Below the pieces are notes generated by a model that worked only from the letters and a program-made list of their open reading frames with translations, searched no databases and was not told where the DNA came from. A DNA stretch of 64,000 nucleotides, from contig NZ_RZMZ01000014.1 in the NCBI RefSeq assembly GCF_003992675.1, forward strand, positions 316,451 to 380,450. The letters run 5' to 3'. The position numbers and the translations under genes are program-made. This DNA comes from Flagellimonas marinaquae (GTDB lineage Bacteria > Bacteroidota > Bacteroidia > Flavobacteriales > Flavobacteriaceae). This document shows, one piece after another, positions 45,678-54,616 of this stretch (its first letter is position 1; every line of letters starts with the position of its first letter).

Positions 45678-46472
45678 ATGCTATACGAGGGAGTCTTGCG
45701 AAAGATGCGAACGGAAATAGGAAGCCCGATCCAATATTTTTTGGTCTTTGAGAACGATTTTATCAACATGAACCAAGGGCTCGATAGGGAGCTGCAGATC
45801 GATTTCATCAAATTCCAATGTTTGAACTGTGGGGAGGACCGGCCTATCTATCGACAAGGATTCTGCAAGTCGTGCTTTTTTGAAACCCCGCGTGCCGGAG
45901 ACTGGATCATGAAGCCGGAGTTGAGCAAGGCCCACTTAGATGAAGAGGACCGCGATCTAGAGTACGAGAAAAGAATGCAGCTTCAGCCACATATCGTGTA
46001 TTTGGCCAACTCGAGTAGCATTAAAGTGGGGGTGACCCGTAAATCGCAGGTACCCACTCGCTGGATAGACCAGGGTGCGCACGAAGCTATCGAAATTGTA
46101 GAAGTTCCCAATCGATACTTGGCCGGAATTACCGAGGTGGCACTCAAAGACCATGTGAGCGACAAGACGAGTTGGAGAAAGATGTTGCAAAACGATATTG
46201 AGGATGTAGACCTAGTGGAATGGCGCAACAAACTTAAGTCCAGTATTCCCGATGAGGCCATAGATTACTTTTTGAACGACAGGGAAGAAACCCATATGGA
46301 ATTTCCTGTACTAAAATATCCCGAAAAGGTAAATAGCCTAAATTTGGACAAAACCCCAAGTTATAAAGGTGTGCTCAAAGGTATTAAAGGGCAGTACCTC
46401 ATCTTTGAAGACAATACGGTCTTTAATGTACGGGGAAGCGAAGGGTATTATGTGGGGATAAACATACAGTGA
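45678..46472 (+). CDS. DUF2797 protein
   Basis: 264 residues. Four cysteines in CLNCGEDRPIYRQGFCKSC near residue 50 suggest a zinc site; YLANSSSIKVGVTRKSQVPTRWIDQGA near 110 resembles the GIY-YIG-like part noted for this family. Function unknown. It is divergent from the GH3-like gene; the next gene follows after 15 bases. Confidence 0.85.
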   Translation: MLYEGVLRKMRTEIGSPIQYFLVFENDFINMNQGLDRELQIDFIKFQCLNCGEDRPIYRQGFCKSCFFETPRAGDWIMKPELSKAHLDEEDRDLEYEKRMQLQPHIVYLANSSSIKVGVTRKSQVPTRWIDQGAHEAIEIVEVPNRYLAGITEVALKDHVSDKTSWRKMLQNDIEDVDLVEWRNKLKSSIPDEAIDYFLNDREETHMEFPVLKYPEKVNSLNLDKTPSYKGVLKGIKGQYLIFEDNTVFNVRGSEGYYVGINIQ

Positions 46473-46487
46473 TTTGAACAAGTGTCT

Positions 46488-47255
46488 ATGCTCAAAGTCT
46501 TTAGAAGAATACGAAAGAAATCCATTGCGGATAAAAAGATCAGCAACTACTTGCTGTATGCCATTGGCGAGATCATTTTGGTGGTTATCGGGATTTTGAT
46601 TGCACTTGCCATCGATAATGCCAATGAACAAAGCATCAAACGGGAAAAGGAACAGATTTACCTCATCGGACTTCGCGATGAGTTCGAGACCAGCCAAACC
46701 AAATTGAAAGAACTCATAACCTTCAACAAACAAAGCTATGAGGATTCCAAGAAAATTATGGTCTATATGGTTGACCAAGAAAACCTGCCCGATGAGCAAG
46801 AGCTCGCCAATTTGCTGTACAATGCCTTGGCCTTCGATATTTCATTCAACCCCAACAATTCCCTTTTGATGGAAATGATCAATTCGGGAAGTTTAAAGGA
46901 TATCGGAAACCCACGTCTTCGCATCCTTTTGACCAATTGGATTTCCAACATTGAGGATATCGCTAAGCAAGAAATGATGCTGGCCAATGAGCGCGACAAA
47001 ATACTCGATATGTTTCGCAGTGAAGAAAACAGCATCAAAACGCTATACGACCTAACCGGGGTTTCCAGTGAATTGGAGATTCCCCTTAGTTCGGACCGAA
47101 CGAGCAACCGTAACCTTTTAAAATCGAAAGAGTTTGAGAACAATATGCTCATGTTCATCCTCACCAGCATCAAAACGGAAACATTGCATTACAATCCTTT
47201 GATGCAGAGTATAGACGAGATTTTGAAAACCATCGACAACGAAATCAAGGAATAA
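46488..47255 (+). CDS. DUF6090 membrane protein
   Basis: 255 residues: basic start (FRRIRKKSIADKK), one membrane helix at about 24-42 (IGEIILVVIGILIALAI), then a mainly helical soluble part. This is the DUF6090 layout, abundant in Flavobacteriia. Function unknown. ATG at 46488 rather than GTG at 46482. Confidence 0.85.
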   Translation: MLKVFRRIRKKSIADKKISNYLLYAIGEIILVVIGILIALAIDNANEQSIKREKEQIYLIGLRDEFETSQTKLKELITFNKQSYEDSKKIMVYMVDQENLPDEQELANLLYNALAFDISFNPNNSLLMEMINSGSLKDIGNPRLRILLTNWISNIEDIAKQEMMLANERDKILDMFRSEENSIKTLYDLTGVSSELEIPLSSDRTSNRNLLKSKEFENNMLMFILTSIKTETLHYNPLMQSIDEILKTIDNEIKE

Positions 47256-47314
47256 AAAAGGGTACCTTAAAATCGTTACTATCTGGACTGTGTCAGATTG
47301 AGCGACTGCCTGCT

Positions 47315-50020
47315 TTAATTTACCGTATCCTTTTTCTTTTTCTTGAGGAGTCCGCCCAAAATGGATTTGGCAGCATCCTTTACCTCATCGCCCTGTTTAG
47401 CTTTTGCACTATCTGTTGCGGTGGTATCCTTTTTCCCGCCCAAAAGAGTGCCAATGGCTTCTTTTACCCCATCATTTTTGGTGTTGGTGGTATCGGATTC
47501 ATCTTTTTTAAAGACATCTGACAATAAATCTTTGGCTTTTTCCTTACCCTGGCCTATCAATTTTTGCTTTTGCATTTCCACCAATTTGGTGGTCAACGTT
47601 TTCACACTGGAAGATAGGTCGGTACTCACGGATGGATTGGTGAAATTACCGCCAATATTCGCGGTAACGGGAATGGTAACCTCTCCCAAACTTTGATCGT
47701 CCAATTGTGCGATGAGCTTGTTCACCTCCGTACCCAAATATTTGGCAGGCACGTTCAAGGTTGCAGCATAATCCATTTGTTTATCAAAGGAGTGGCTGCC
47801 GTTCACATCAATGGCTATATCCTTATAATTGAGGGTGAAAGGTTTCACCTTAACCGTTCCATTATCAAAGGTCAATGCAGTTTTTAGTCCATCTAAATTG
47901 ATTTCCTTGGTATCCAAAAAATTAAGCTTGCTGTCCAAAGCCGAAACCAAGGGAGCTTTTTGCGCATCCAATTTGGGAGAAAGCAATTCTGCCAACAGAT
48001 TCCCAGAAATAGTGGCCAAGTTCGGCGTAAAGTCGTCCTTCAAGTTCCCCGAAATCTTAATATCGGAATTGAGCTTTCCTTGAATGGCAGTAGCCAATGG
48101 GGTCAACGTTTTTAACAGTTCCAGGCCTTCGAATGACTCTCCGATATTAAAATTGTTCATGCCCAAATTCATATCAAAGGTGGAGGTTTCCTGTTTGGTC
48201 GAAACCGAACCTGAGAGGCCCAACGTGCCCCCAAACAGATCGGAAGTGAGATTTTTTACGATGGCCGTTTCATCTTTGATGACCAAGGTTCCTTTGACGT
48301 TCTTCAGATTCAAGTTGTCATAAACCACGGTATTGGCAGCGGCATCGATGGTACAATCCAAAAACGATGGTATTTTTATACGCTCCTCCCCTGTTGTGGC
48401 GGACCCAGTTTCGGTTTCCCCGCTTTCTGGTTCAACTTCTGCAGTCTCTTCCATCATAAAGTCGTTCAAGGCAAACCGATTGGAATTCAAGGTAAAATTA
48501 CCCTCAACATTCTCATCGTTGAACATAAAGCCCAACAAATTGGTCAAGGTACCCTTGGCCTCAAAATCGGTGCTTCCTGTTTTTCCATTAAAGGAATCCA
48601 GAGTAACCTTATCCGGGTTAAAAGTAACCGCTGCCGTATTGATGATCACTGGACTTTTGAGTTCCTCTGAGGCATACTCAAATCCAGAAAGGGAAGCCTT
48701 GCCCGTTGTTTTGGTATTCTGGTACTGCTTGTTCTCCAAAGATGCCATATCAAAGGCGGTGGTGATATCCGCATTCAAAATGCCTTTTAGATCAAAATCT
48801 TCTGGTAGCGGATAGGCTTGCGAAATATTGGCCAAATTGATTCTTCCATCCATATGGGCGTTTACTTTGGTGTTGCCCAACAATTCCCTGATCTTGGCGT
48901 TCAAATTGAATTTGTCCTCGTCTATCAGGAAAGACAGACGGTTAATATTCACATAGGTATCCTCCGTAATTCCGGTCTCGTTGTTGATTTCGGTATCGAT
49001 GTATACATTGCGAACGGATTTCGGCAGATCAGGATATTTAAAAGATGCATTTTCAGAGTTGATGGCAATCTTGAAGGTTGGGATATGCTCATCGTCCACC
49101 ACACCCTTAAACTGACCTTTTACCTCAAAATTTCCCGTAGTCTGTACGCTTTCGATATTTGCTGCATAGGCTTCCGGGATGACCGCCAAAAAGTTCTTAA
49201 AGTCGGAAGAAGGTGTCTCAAAAGTGATGTCCACTTCCTGATTGTCTTCATTCACCTTCACAAAACCATCGAAAACCAATGGCAATTGGTTTACCAAGGC
49301 CTTGTTCTCCAAAAAGGTGTATTTGTTCTCCGTCAAATCGATTCCGATAAGGGCATCCAAATTAATTTTGTTCCTGTTCAAATACTGGGTGCTGTCCATT
49401 TCAAAGGATACCAAAGCATCCGTAAGGGTCTTGAGTTCGGACTTTTCCAAAGAAAGGTCGCCTGTTCCCGAGTGGTTCATCTCCAAAATATCCAATCGCA
49501 TCCCACTGTCCATGTCCCAATACACGATTTCCGAATTGGTAATGGCATAGGAGTTCAAGTTTAATGTAAAATTATCACCGGATGCTTCTGTGGTGGTTGC
49601 CGTGGAAGATTCACTTTCCTTGGCAATATCATAATTGGCATTGCCTTCTTTATCCGCTTTGATTAGCAATTTTGCTCCGTCGACAGTAAGCGTTCTGAGT
49701 ACGATAGGCTCCTCGGCAGATTTGAACAGCTCCTTAATGGACATGGAAAGTGCTATTTCCGATGAGGCAAACAAGGTATCGCCTTCAAACGGAGCCTTGT
49801 TGACCAATGATAAATTAGTGAGCTTTAAATTAGCGTTTGGGAAGCTTCTGAGAAAACTCAAATCAGCCTCTTCAAAATCAAAAGTGGCATTGATGCTATT
49901 GTTGACCTTTGTTTTGATGATGTCTTCAATCTTACCTTGAAGAAACAACGGAACGGCAATGATGATCGCTAGTAATACAAGTAGGGTTATGGTGGTAATT
50001 TTCAGGACTTTTTTCCTCAT
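47315..50020 (-). CDS. AsmA family protein
   Basis: 901 residues: an N-terminal membrane helix (ITLLVLLAIIIAVPLFLQG), long beta-rich sequence with the AsmA start motif (FEEADLSFLRSFPNANLKLTNLSLVN) and an AsmA-2 C-terminal region (LASISG/LATISGNLLAELLSPKL...LDGLKTALTFDNGTVKVKPF), then a Lys/Asp-rich tail. Such repeating-beta-groove proteins are linked with lipid transfer between membranes. No partner is adjacent. Confidence 0.88.
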   Translation of the reverse strand: MRKKVLKITTITLLVLLAIIIAVPLFLQGKIEDIIKTKVNNSINATFDFEEADLSFLRSFPNANLKLTNLSLVNKAPFEGDTLFASSEIALSMSIKELFKSAEEPIVLRTLTVDGAKLLIKADKEGNANYDIAKESESSTATTTEASGDNFTLNLNSYAITNSEIVYWDMDSGMRLDILEMNHSGTGDLSLEKSELKTLTDALVSFEMDSTQYLNRNKINLDALIGIDLTENKYTFLENKALVNQLPLVFDGFVKVNEDNQEVDITFETPSSDFKNFLAVIPEAYAANIESVQTTGNFEVKGQFKGVVDDEHIPTFKIAINSENASFKYPDLPKSVRNVYIDTEINNETGITEDTYVNINRLSFLIDEDKFNLNAKIRELLGNTKVNAHMDGRINLANISQAYPLPEDFDLKGILNADITTAFDMASLENKQYQNTKTTGKASLSGFEYASEELKSPVIINTAAVTFNPDKVTLDSFNGKTGSTDFEAKGTLTNLLGFMFNDENVEGNFTLNSNRFALNDFMMEETAEVEPESGETETGSATTGEERIKIPSFLDCTIDAAANTVVYDNLNLKNVKGTLVIKDETAIVKNLTSDLFGGTLGLSGSVSTKQETSTFDMNLGMNNFNIGESFEGLELLKTLTPLATAIQGKLNSDIKISGNLKDDFTPNLATISGNLLAELLSPKLDAQKAPLVSALDSKLNFLDTKEINLDGLKTALTFDNGTVKVKPFTLNYKDIAIDVNGSHSFDKQMDYAATLNVPAKYLGTEVNKLIAQLDDQSLGEVTIPVTANIGGNFTNPSVSTDLSSSVKTLTTKLVEMQKQKLIGQGKEKAKDLLSDVFKKDESDTTNTKNDGVKEAIGTLLGGKKDTTATDSAKAKQGDEVKDAAKSILGGLLKKKKKDTVN

Positions 50021-50055
50021 ACTTCGGTGTTTTACAACAAATTAAAGGAGAAGTA

Positions 50056-50763
50056 TCAATCCAAAGAAATTTCTTCCCCTATATTTAAGTTAAATCTTTT
50101 TCGCATCAGATATACGAAAAAATAGAGCAAAGGGGTGTCAAGAACGGCAATCATTACCTTGAAAATAAAACCACTGATCAACAGTCCATAAAACTTGTCC
50201 CAGGGGAGTACACCAAAAATGCACAATAGCCCCACCACCGTGAACGTGTCTATAAATTGGGAGGAAAAAGTAGAAAAGTTGTTTCGCAGCCAAAGCATGC
50301 GACCATTGGTAAGACGCTTCCAAAAATGATAAATGGTGATATCGATATACTGTGCGCCCAAATAGGCCAGCATGGAAGCCAAAACTCCTAGTGGAGACAG
50401 CCCAAAAACCGTGGTAAAGGTAGTATCGTCCACCGGCGAGCTGGGTATGGCCATGGAACAGTTGGCCACCAAAATAATGGCCATGGAAAAGAAAGACGCA
50501 AAGATTCCCGCGGTAACCACTTGATTGGCCTTTTTTTGACCGTAGATTTCGGAAATCAAATCGGTGATCAAAAATGTGATGGGATAGGGCAAGATTCCCA
50601 CGGACAGCTCAAATAGGGGCGCTCCAAAAACGGTAACCTCCCCAAAAGGAGCCCAAGAAAAAAATTTTTGGAAAATCAAGTTGGACACCACCAGTGAGGT
50701 GATGAACAACGCCCCGAGATACAGATATATGGAAAATGCTAACTTCTTGTCCTTTGGTGTCAT
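50056..50763 (-). CDS. Queuosine precursor transporter (YhhQ family)
   Basis: 235 residues with six hydrophobic segments; ILPYPITFLITDLISEIYGQKKANQVV near residue 57 is the family mark. It takes up preQ0 or preQ1 for queuosine tRNA modification. It lies between the AsmA and sppA genes on the same strand. Confidence 0.9.
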   Translation of the reverse strand: MTPKDKKLAFSIYLYLGALFITSLVVSNLIFQKFFSWAPFGEVTVFGAPLFELSVGILPYPITFLITDLISEIYGQKKANQVVTAGIFASFFSMAIILVANCSMAIPSSPVDDTTFTTVFGLSPLGVLASMLAYLGAQYIDITIYHFWKRLTNGRMLWLRNNFSTFSSQFIDTFTVVGLLCIFGVLPWDKFYGLLISGFIFKVMIAVLDTPLLYFFVYLMRKRFNLNIGEEISLD

Positions 50764-50799
50764 ATGAGGTTTTAAAGTCCTTAGAGCCTTTACCTGGGC

Positions 50800-52560
50800 C
50801 TACTGAATGTTTAAACTGAATGGCATTTTGGCCTGTATGCCCTCTTGTTTGGTAAATTGCTTGAACTCTTTCAAAATTTGGTAGGCCTCGCTCCCAATTT
50901 CTTCCTGTATGATGGACTCCCCTATCTTGGCCTTTGCGGAACCAAAGTCTTCCATAAACAGTTCAAAATCGGATTTATAATTTGGATACTTGCGCACTCC
51001 ATAGGATTCCAGCCCTGCCATCTCTGCTGCGGCTGCGATGGCATCGTCCAAACTTCCCAATTCATCCACCAAACCAAGAGCCTTGGCATCCACACCGCTC
51101 CAAACCCTGCCTTGGGCTATTTGGTCTACCTGCTCCACTGTCATGTTTCGCCCTTTGGACACACGATCCAAAAAGGTTTCATAGGTCTCTTCGATGCTTT
51201 CCTCAATCGCCGCTCTAAAGGTATCGGTCATAGGCTCAAAAAAGGAATAGTCCACTGAATTTTTGTTGGTCCCCACTTGTTCGGCATTGATTCCAACATT
51301 ATCCGCCAACTGGTTGATGTTGGGAATGGTGCCAAAAACTCCAATGGAACCTGTAATCGTGGTGGGCTCAGCAAAAATCTTGTCCCCTCCAACGCCAATG
51401 TAGTAACCACCCGATGCCGCTATATTTCCAAAGGAAACCACAATGGGTTTTTCCTCCTTGGCCAATTGCATTTCTCTCCAGATAATATCCGAGACCAAGG
51501 CACTGCCCCCGGGAGAATCCACGCGGAGCACAATGGCCTTGACACTTTTGTTGTCCAAAGCCTTATGCAGGGCTTCCACAATAAGGCCCTGCCCTATATA
51601 ATCCTTTCCGCCTTCACCTCCGAGAATCTCTCCCTGCGCATAAATAACGGCAATCTTGTCCGACCCTGTACGGATGGTTCTTTTGTTGGTGTTTTGTATG
51701 TAGTCCCTTAAGCCAACATACTCGATTTCTTCGTCTTCGGAAAGACCGATCTTTTCCTTCATCAAGTCTTCGTATTCGTCAAAATACAAGGCGCCATCCA
51801 GCAGCCCTGAGGCAACGGCATATTCTGGGGTTCTGCCGCCGAGGGTGTCGGCAATTTGGTTCAGGTCTTGGGGCGATAACTTTCTGGATTCAGAAATATC
51901 ATCTACCATCACATTCCAAATGGAAGTGATCAATTCCTTGATTTGTGTTCGGTTCTCCTCGCTCATGGTATCGGATAAAAAAGGCTCAACAGCACTTTTA
52001 TACTTGCCATGGCGTATGACCTCCATTTTGATCCCTGATTTTTCCTGTAGCTCTTTATAAAAAAGCACTTCCGTGGCCAGTCCCTTAAAATCCATGGCTC
52101 CCACAGGGTTGATATAGACTTCGTCCGCTGCAGTGGCTAGGTAATAATCGCGCTGTGCGTACACATCGGCGTGCGCCACCACAAACTTTCCTGAAGACTT
52201 AAAGTCGATTAGGGCGTTTCGGATTTCCCTGGCCTGGGCCATTCCAGCCTGCAAAAATCCAGTAGTAATGCTTATACCCTCTATATGCTCATCATTCTTC
52301 GCTACTTCTATGGCGTGCAGTATCTCATCCAATCCAAGCTCCTCCGTCCACAAACCAGCAAAGGGATCATTGGCATCCTTTCCCGTGTAATCAAGGATAG
52401 GGGCCATAAAACTGATTTCCAGCACTGAATTCCTTTTTACCACTACACCATCTTCGGCACTGCCCACAAGGACCATAAAAATGAAGAACATGCCAACAAT
52501 GATCATAAACGCCATTAAGCTCCCCAAAATTGAGGCAAGTAGGTTTCTTAAAAACTTCAT
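50800..52560 (-). CDS. sppA: Signal peptide peptidase SppA, 67-kDa type
   Basis: 586 residues with an N-terminal membrane anchor and two tandem SppA domains. The nucleophile serine is in GNIAASGGYYIG in the C-terminal half, and the lysine in RHGKYKSAVEPFL in the N-terminal half, as in the E. coli-type enzyme. It degrades cleaved signal peptides in the membrane. ATG at 52560. Confidence 0.93.
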   Translation of the reverse strand: MKFLRNLLASILGSLMAFMIIVGMFFIFMVLVGSAEDGVVVKRNSVLEISFMAPILDYTGKDANDPFAGLWTEELGLDEILHAIEVAKNDEHIEGISITTGFLQAGMAQAREIRNALIDFKSSGKFVVAHADVYAQRDYYLATAADEVYINPVGAMDFKGLATEVLFYKELQEKSGIKMEVIRHGKYKSAVEPFLSDTMSEENRTQIKELITSIWNVMVDDISESRKLSPQDLNQIADTLGGRTPEYAVASGLLDGALYFDEYEDLMKEKIGLSEDEEIEYVGLRDYIQNTNKRTIRTGSDKIAVIYAQGEILGGEGGKDYIGQGLIVEALHKALDNKSVKAIVLRVDSPGGSALVSDIIWREMQLAKEEKPIVVSFGNIAASGGYYIGVGGDKIFAEPTTITGSIGVFGTIPNINQLADNVGINAEQVGTNKNSVDYSFFEPMTDTFRAAIEESIEETYETFLDRVSKGRNMTVEQVDQIAQGRVWSGVDAKALGLVDELGSLDDAIAAAAEMAGLESYGVRKYPNYKSDFELFMEDFGSAKAKIGESIIQEEIGSEAYQILKEFKQFTKQEGIQAKMPFSLNIQ

Positions 52561-52629
52561 GCAATAAAATTTAATACGTTCCAAAGATAACCAATGTAGG
52601 AATGTTTTGTTTACTTTGTTTCTTCGATT

Positions 52630-53775
52630 ATGGGCAGAAAGCAAAAGGTATATCTTTCATTGGGAAGCAATTTGGGAAATCGGCATGCGAACCTCCAAAA
52701 AGCCATTTTCCGTATTGAACAAAAAGCAGGCTCCTTATTGGACATTTCGTCCGTTTACGAAAATCCTGCGGTCGGTTTTGATGGAGATCCCTTTCTAAAT
52801 ATCGTGGTATCCGTTTTGACACCATTAACGCCCAAGCAACTATTGGACACCATTTTGGACATTGAAAGGGATTTTGGCAGGGTCCGTAGTGATGGTGGTG
52901 GCTATAGGTCAAGAACGTTGGACATTGACATCATTTATTATGGTACGGAGGTCATCAATAATGAAGATTTGGTGGTTCCCCATCCGCACATGCAGCACCG
53001 AAACTTTGTGTTGAAGCCTTTGGGCGATATTGCGCCCCAATTTTACCATCCGGTACTGTATAAGGATACCCGCAACCTATTGCAGGAATGTAGTGACCGA
53101 AGCCAACTTACCAAGACCAAGTACAATTTGTTCAAGGACAGGTCGGGGCTGTTTTCGCAATTACAGCTCATTGCCATCGAGGGCAATATTGGCGCCGGAA
53201 AAACTACCCTGTCCAAGATGATCTCGGATGATTTTAACGCCAAATTGGTTCTGGAACGCTTCGCGGACAATCCTTTTCTACCCAAATTTTATGAGGACCA
53301 GGCCCGCTATGCCTTTCCTTTGGAAATGTCCTTTTTGGCGGACAGGTACCAACAGTTTATGGACGATACTTCCCAGTTTGATCTTTTTAAGAACTTTATG
53401 GTGAGTGACTACGATATTTTTAAATCGTTGATATTCGCCAAGGTCACCTTGCAAAAGGAGGAGTTCAACCTATACCGAAAGGTTTTTAGCTTTATGTACA
53501 AAGAGGTCAAAAAGCCCGAAATTTATCTGTACCTCTACCAAAATACCGAACGGTTGCTGGCCAATATCAAAAAAAGGGGGCGTGCCTACGAACAGAACAT
53601 AGCACCGGACTATTTGGAAAAAATCAATCGGGGGTACTTGGATTTTATCAAAAGTAGTCCCACGCAGAACAGTATTATCCTTGATGTGGGCGAACTAGAT
53701 TTTGTGAGCAATCCAGCCGATTATGAATTCATCATACAAAGGCTGGAAGATCATATCCTTTCCTCAAACTTTTAA
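52630..53775 (+). CDS. folK: Fusion: HPPK (FolK) and deoxynucleoside kinase
   Basis: 381 residues. Residues 1-160 are a complete HPPK (LSLGSNLGNRHANL; RSRTLDIDIIYYG near 93-105; VPHPHMQHRNFVLKPL), which pyrophosphorylates the pterin in folate synthesis. Residues 178-381 are a full deoxynucleoside kinase with P-loop GNIGAGKT at 185-192 and a KRGRAYEQ lid near 315. Both halves keep their key residues. The gene is divergent from sppA. A separate kinase of the same family is at 9692. Confidence 0.93.
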   Translation: MGRKQKVYLSLGSNLGNRHANLQKAIFRIEQKAGSLLDISSVYENPAVGFDGDPFLNIVVSVLTPLTPKQLLDTILDIERDFGRVRSDGGGYRSRTLDIDIIYYGTEVINNEDLVVPHPHMQHRNFVLKPLGDIAPQFYHPVLYKDTRNLLQECSDRSQLTKTKYNLFKDRSGLFSQLQLIAIEGNIGAGKTTLSKMISDDFNAKLVLERFADNPFLPKFYEDQARYAFPLEMSFLADRYQQFMDDTSQFDLFKNFMVSDYDIFKSLIFAKVTLQKEEFNLYRKVFSFMYKEVKKPEIYLYLYQNTERLLANIKKRGRAYEQNIAPDYLEKINRGYLDFIKSSPTQNSIILDVGELDFVSNPADYEFIIQRLEDHILSSNF

Positions 53776-53865
53776 GAGAATTTTTAGAAAATGTTTGGAT
53801 ATAACGAATGGTTTTATTTTATTAGCACCCTCAATTCGAGAAACTAACTAACTCAGACTTTACAT

Positions 53866-53893
53866 ATGGCCCTGTTTTCAGGGCCTTTTTTTA
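53866..53893. terminator. Terminator between folK fusion and methyltransferase
   Basis: GGCCCTG-TTTT-CAGGGCC then seven T residues on the plus strand. It lies between two converging genes and mainly serves the plus strand. Confidence 0.85.
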
Positions 53894-54430
53894 TTTCCCC
53901 CTATGCTGTTTGTACCAAATATCCCAAACCACTACCCCCGCACTCACCGAAATATTCAAAGAGTGTTTGGTGCCGAACTGCGGAATCTCCAACACAGTAT
54001 CGCTTGCGTTTACCACATCCTGTGAAACTCCTTTCACCTCGTTCCCAAAAATTAAGGCTATGGTTTCAGTGGGGCCAACTTCAAAATGGTTCAGCATGAC
54101 GGCATTTTCCGCTTGCTCCACAGCTACGATGCTTACCCCTTGTTGCTTGAGCTCCTTCACCACCTCCAAAATGTCCTTTTTGTATTCCCAATCCACACTC
54201 TCGGTAGCACCCAAGGCCGTTTTGCGAATATCCTTGTGGGGTGGTGTGGCCGTTATGCCACAGAGATAGATTTTTTGGACCAAAAAGGCATCGGCCGTGC
54301 GGAATACGGAGCCAATATTGTTCAAACTTCGGATATTGTCCAAAATGATGATGATGGACGATTTTTCCGCCTCCTTGAAACTGCTGACATCCAATCGGTT
54401 CAGCTCGCTATTTTCCAGTTTTCGGTTCAT
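53891..54430 (-). CDS. TrmH/SpoU family RNA methyltransferase
   Basis: 179 residues of the SPOUT class: motif 1 LDNIRSLNNIGSVFRTAD near residue 31, motif 2 IALIFGNEVKGVS near 127, motif 3 IPQFGTKHSLNISVSAGVVVWD near 150. It methylates a ribose in tRNA or rRNA; the short length with no N-terminal domain fits the TrmL/TrmH type. Target not determinable. Confidence 0.9.
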   Translation of the reverse strand: MNRKLENSELNRLDVSSFKEAEKSSIIIILDNIRSLNNIGSVFRTADAFLVQKIYLCGITATPPHKDIRKTALGATESVDWEYKKDILEVVKELKQQGVSIVAVEQAENAVMLNHFEVGPTETIALIFGNEVKGVSQDVVNASDTVLEIPQFGTKHSLNISVSAGVVVWDIWYKQHRGK

Positions 54431-54518
54431 TTTTTAAACATTGGGGTGAAAATATCAACAAAAATTTTTGATGGTTGCTGAAAACAATATATTCGTTTGC
54501 AACGATACATTTAATGTC

Positions 54519-54570
54519 ATCTTGAGCGCAAACAAAAGATTTATCATAACATCTCGACTGCGCCCGATGT
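54519..54570. repeat. Head-to-head REP-like pair (REPIN-like) before mutS
   Basis: Left unit 54519-54540: ATCTT and AAGAT around GAGCGCAAACAA, on the plus strand, with a degenerate core. Right unit 54549-54570: ACATC and GATGT around GGGCGCAGTCGA, on the minus strand. The two are inverted with eight bases between, as in REPIN doublets. Confidence 0.6.
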
Positions 54571-54616
54571 GACTAAAGATTCCCGAGCAGGGCAAAAATA
54601 ACAGAATTAAATCGCT

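Noticed and set aside
47281..47312. Further REP-like copy (ATTGAGCGACTG)
   Set aside because: Only the first six bases of the core match, and no complementary arms are present.
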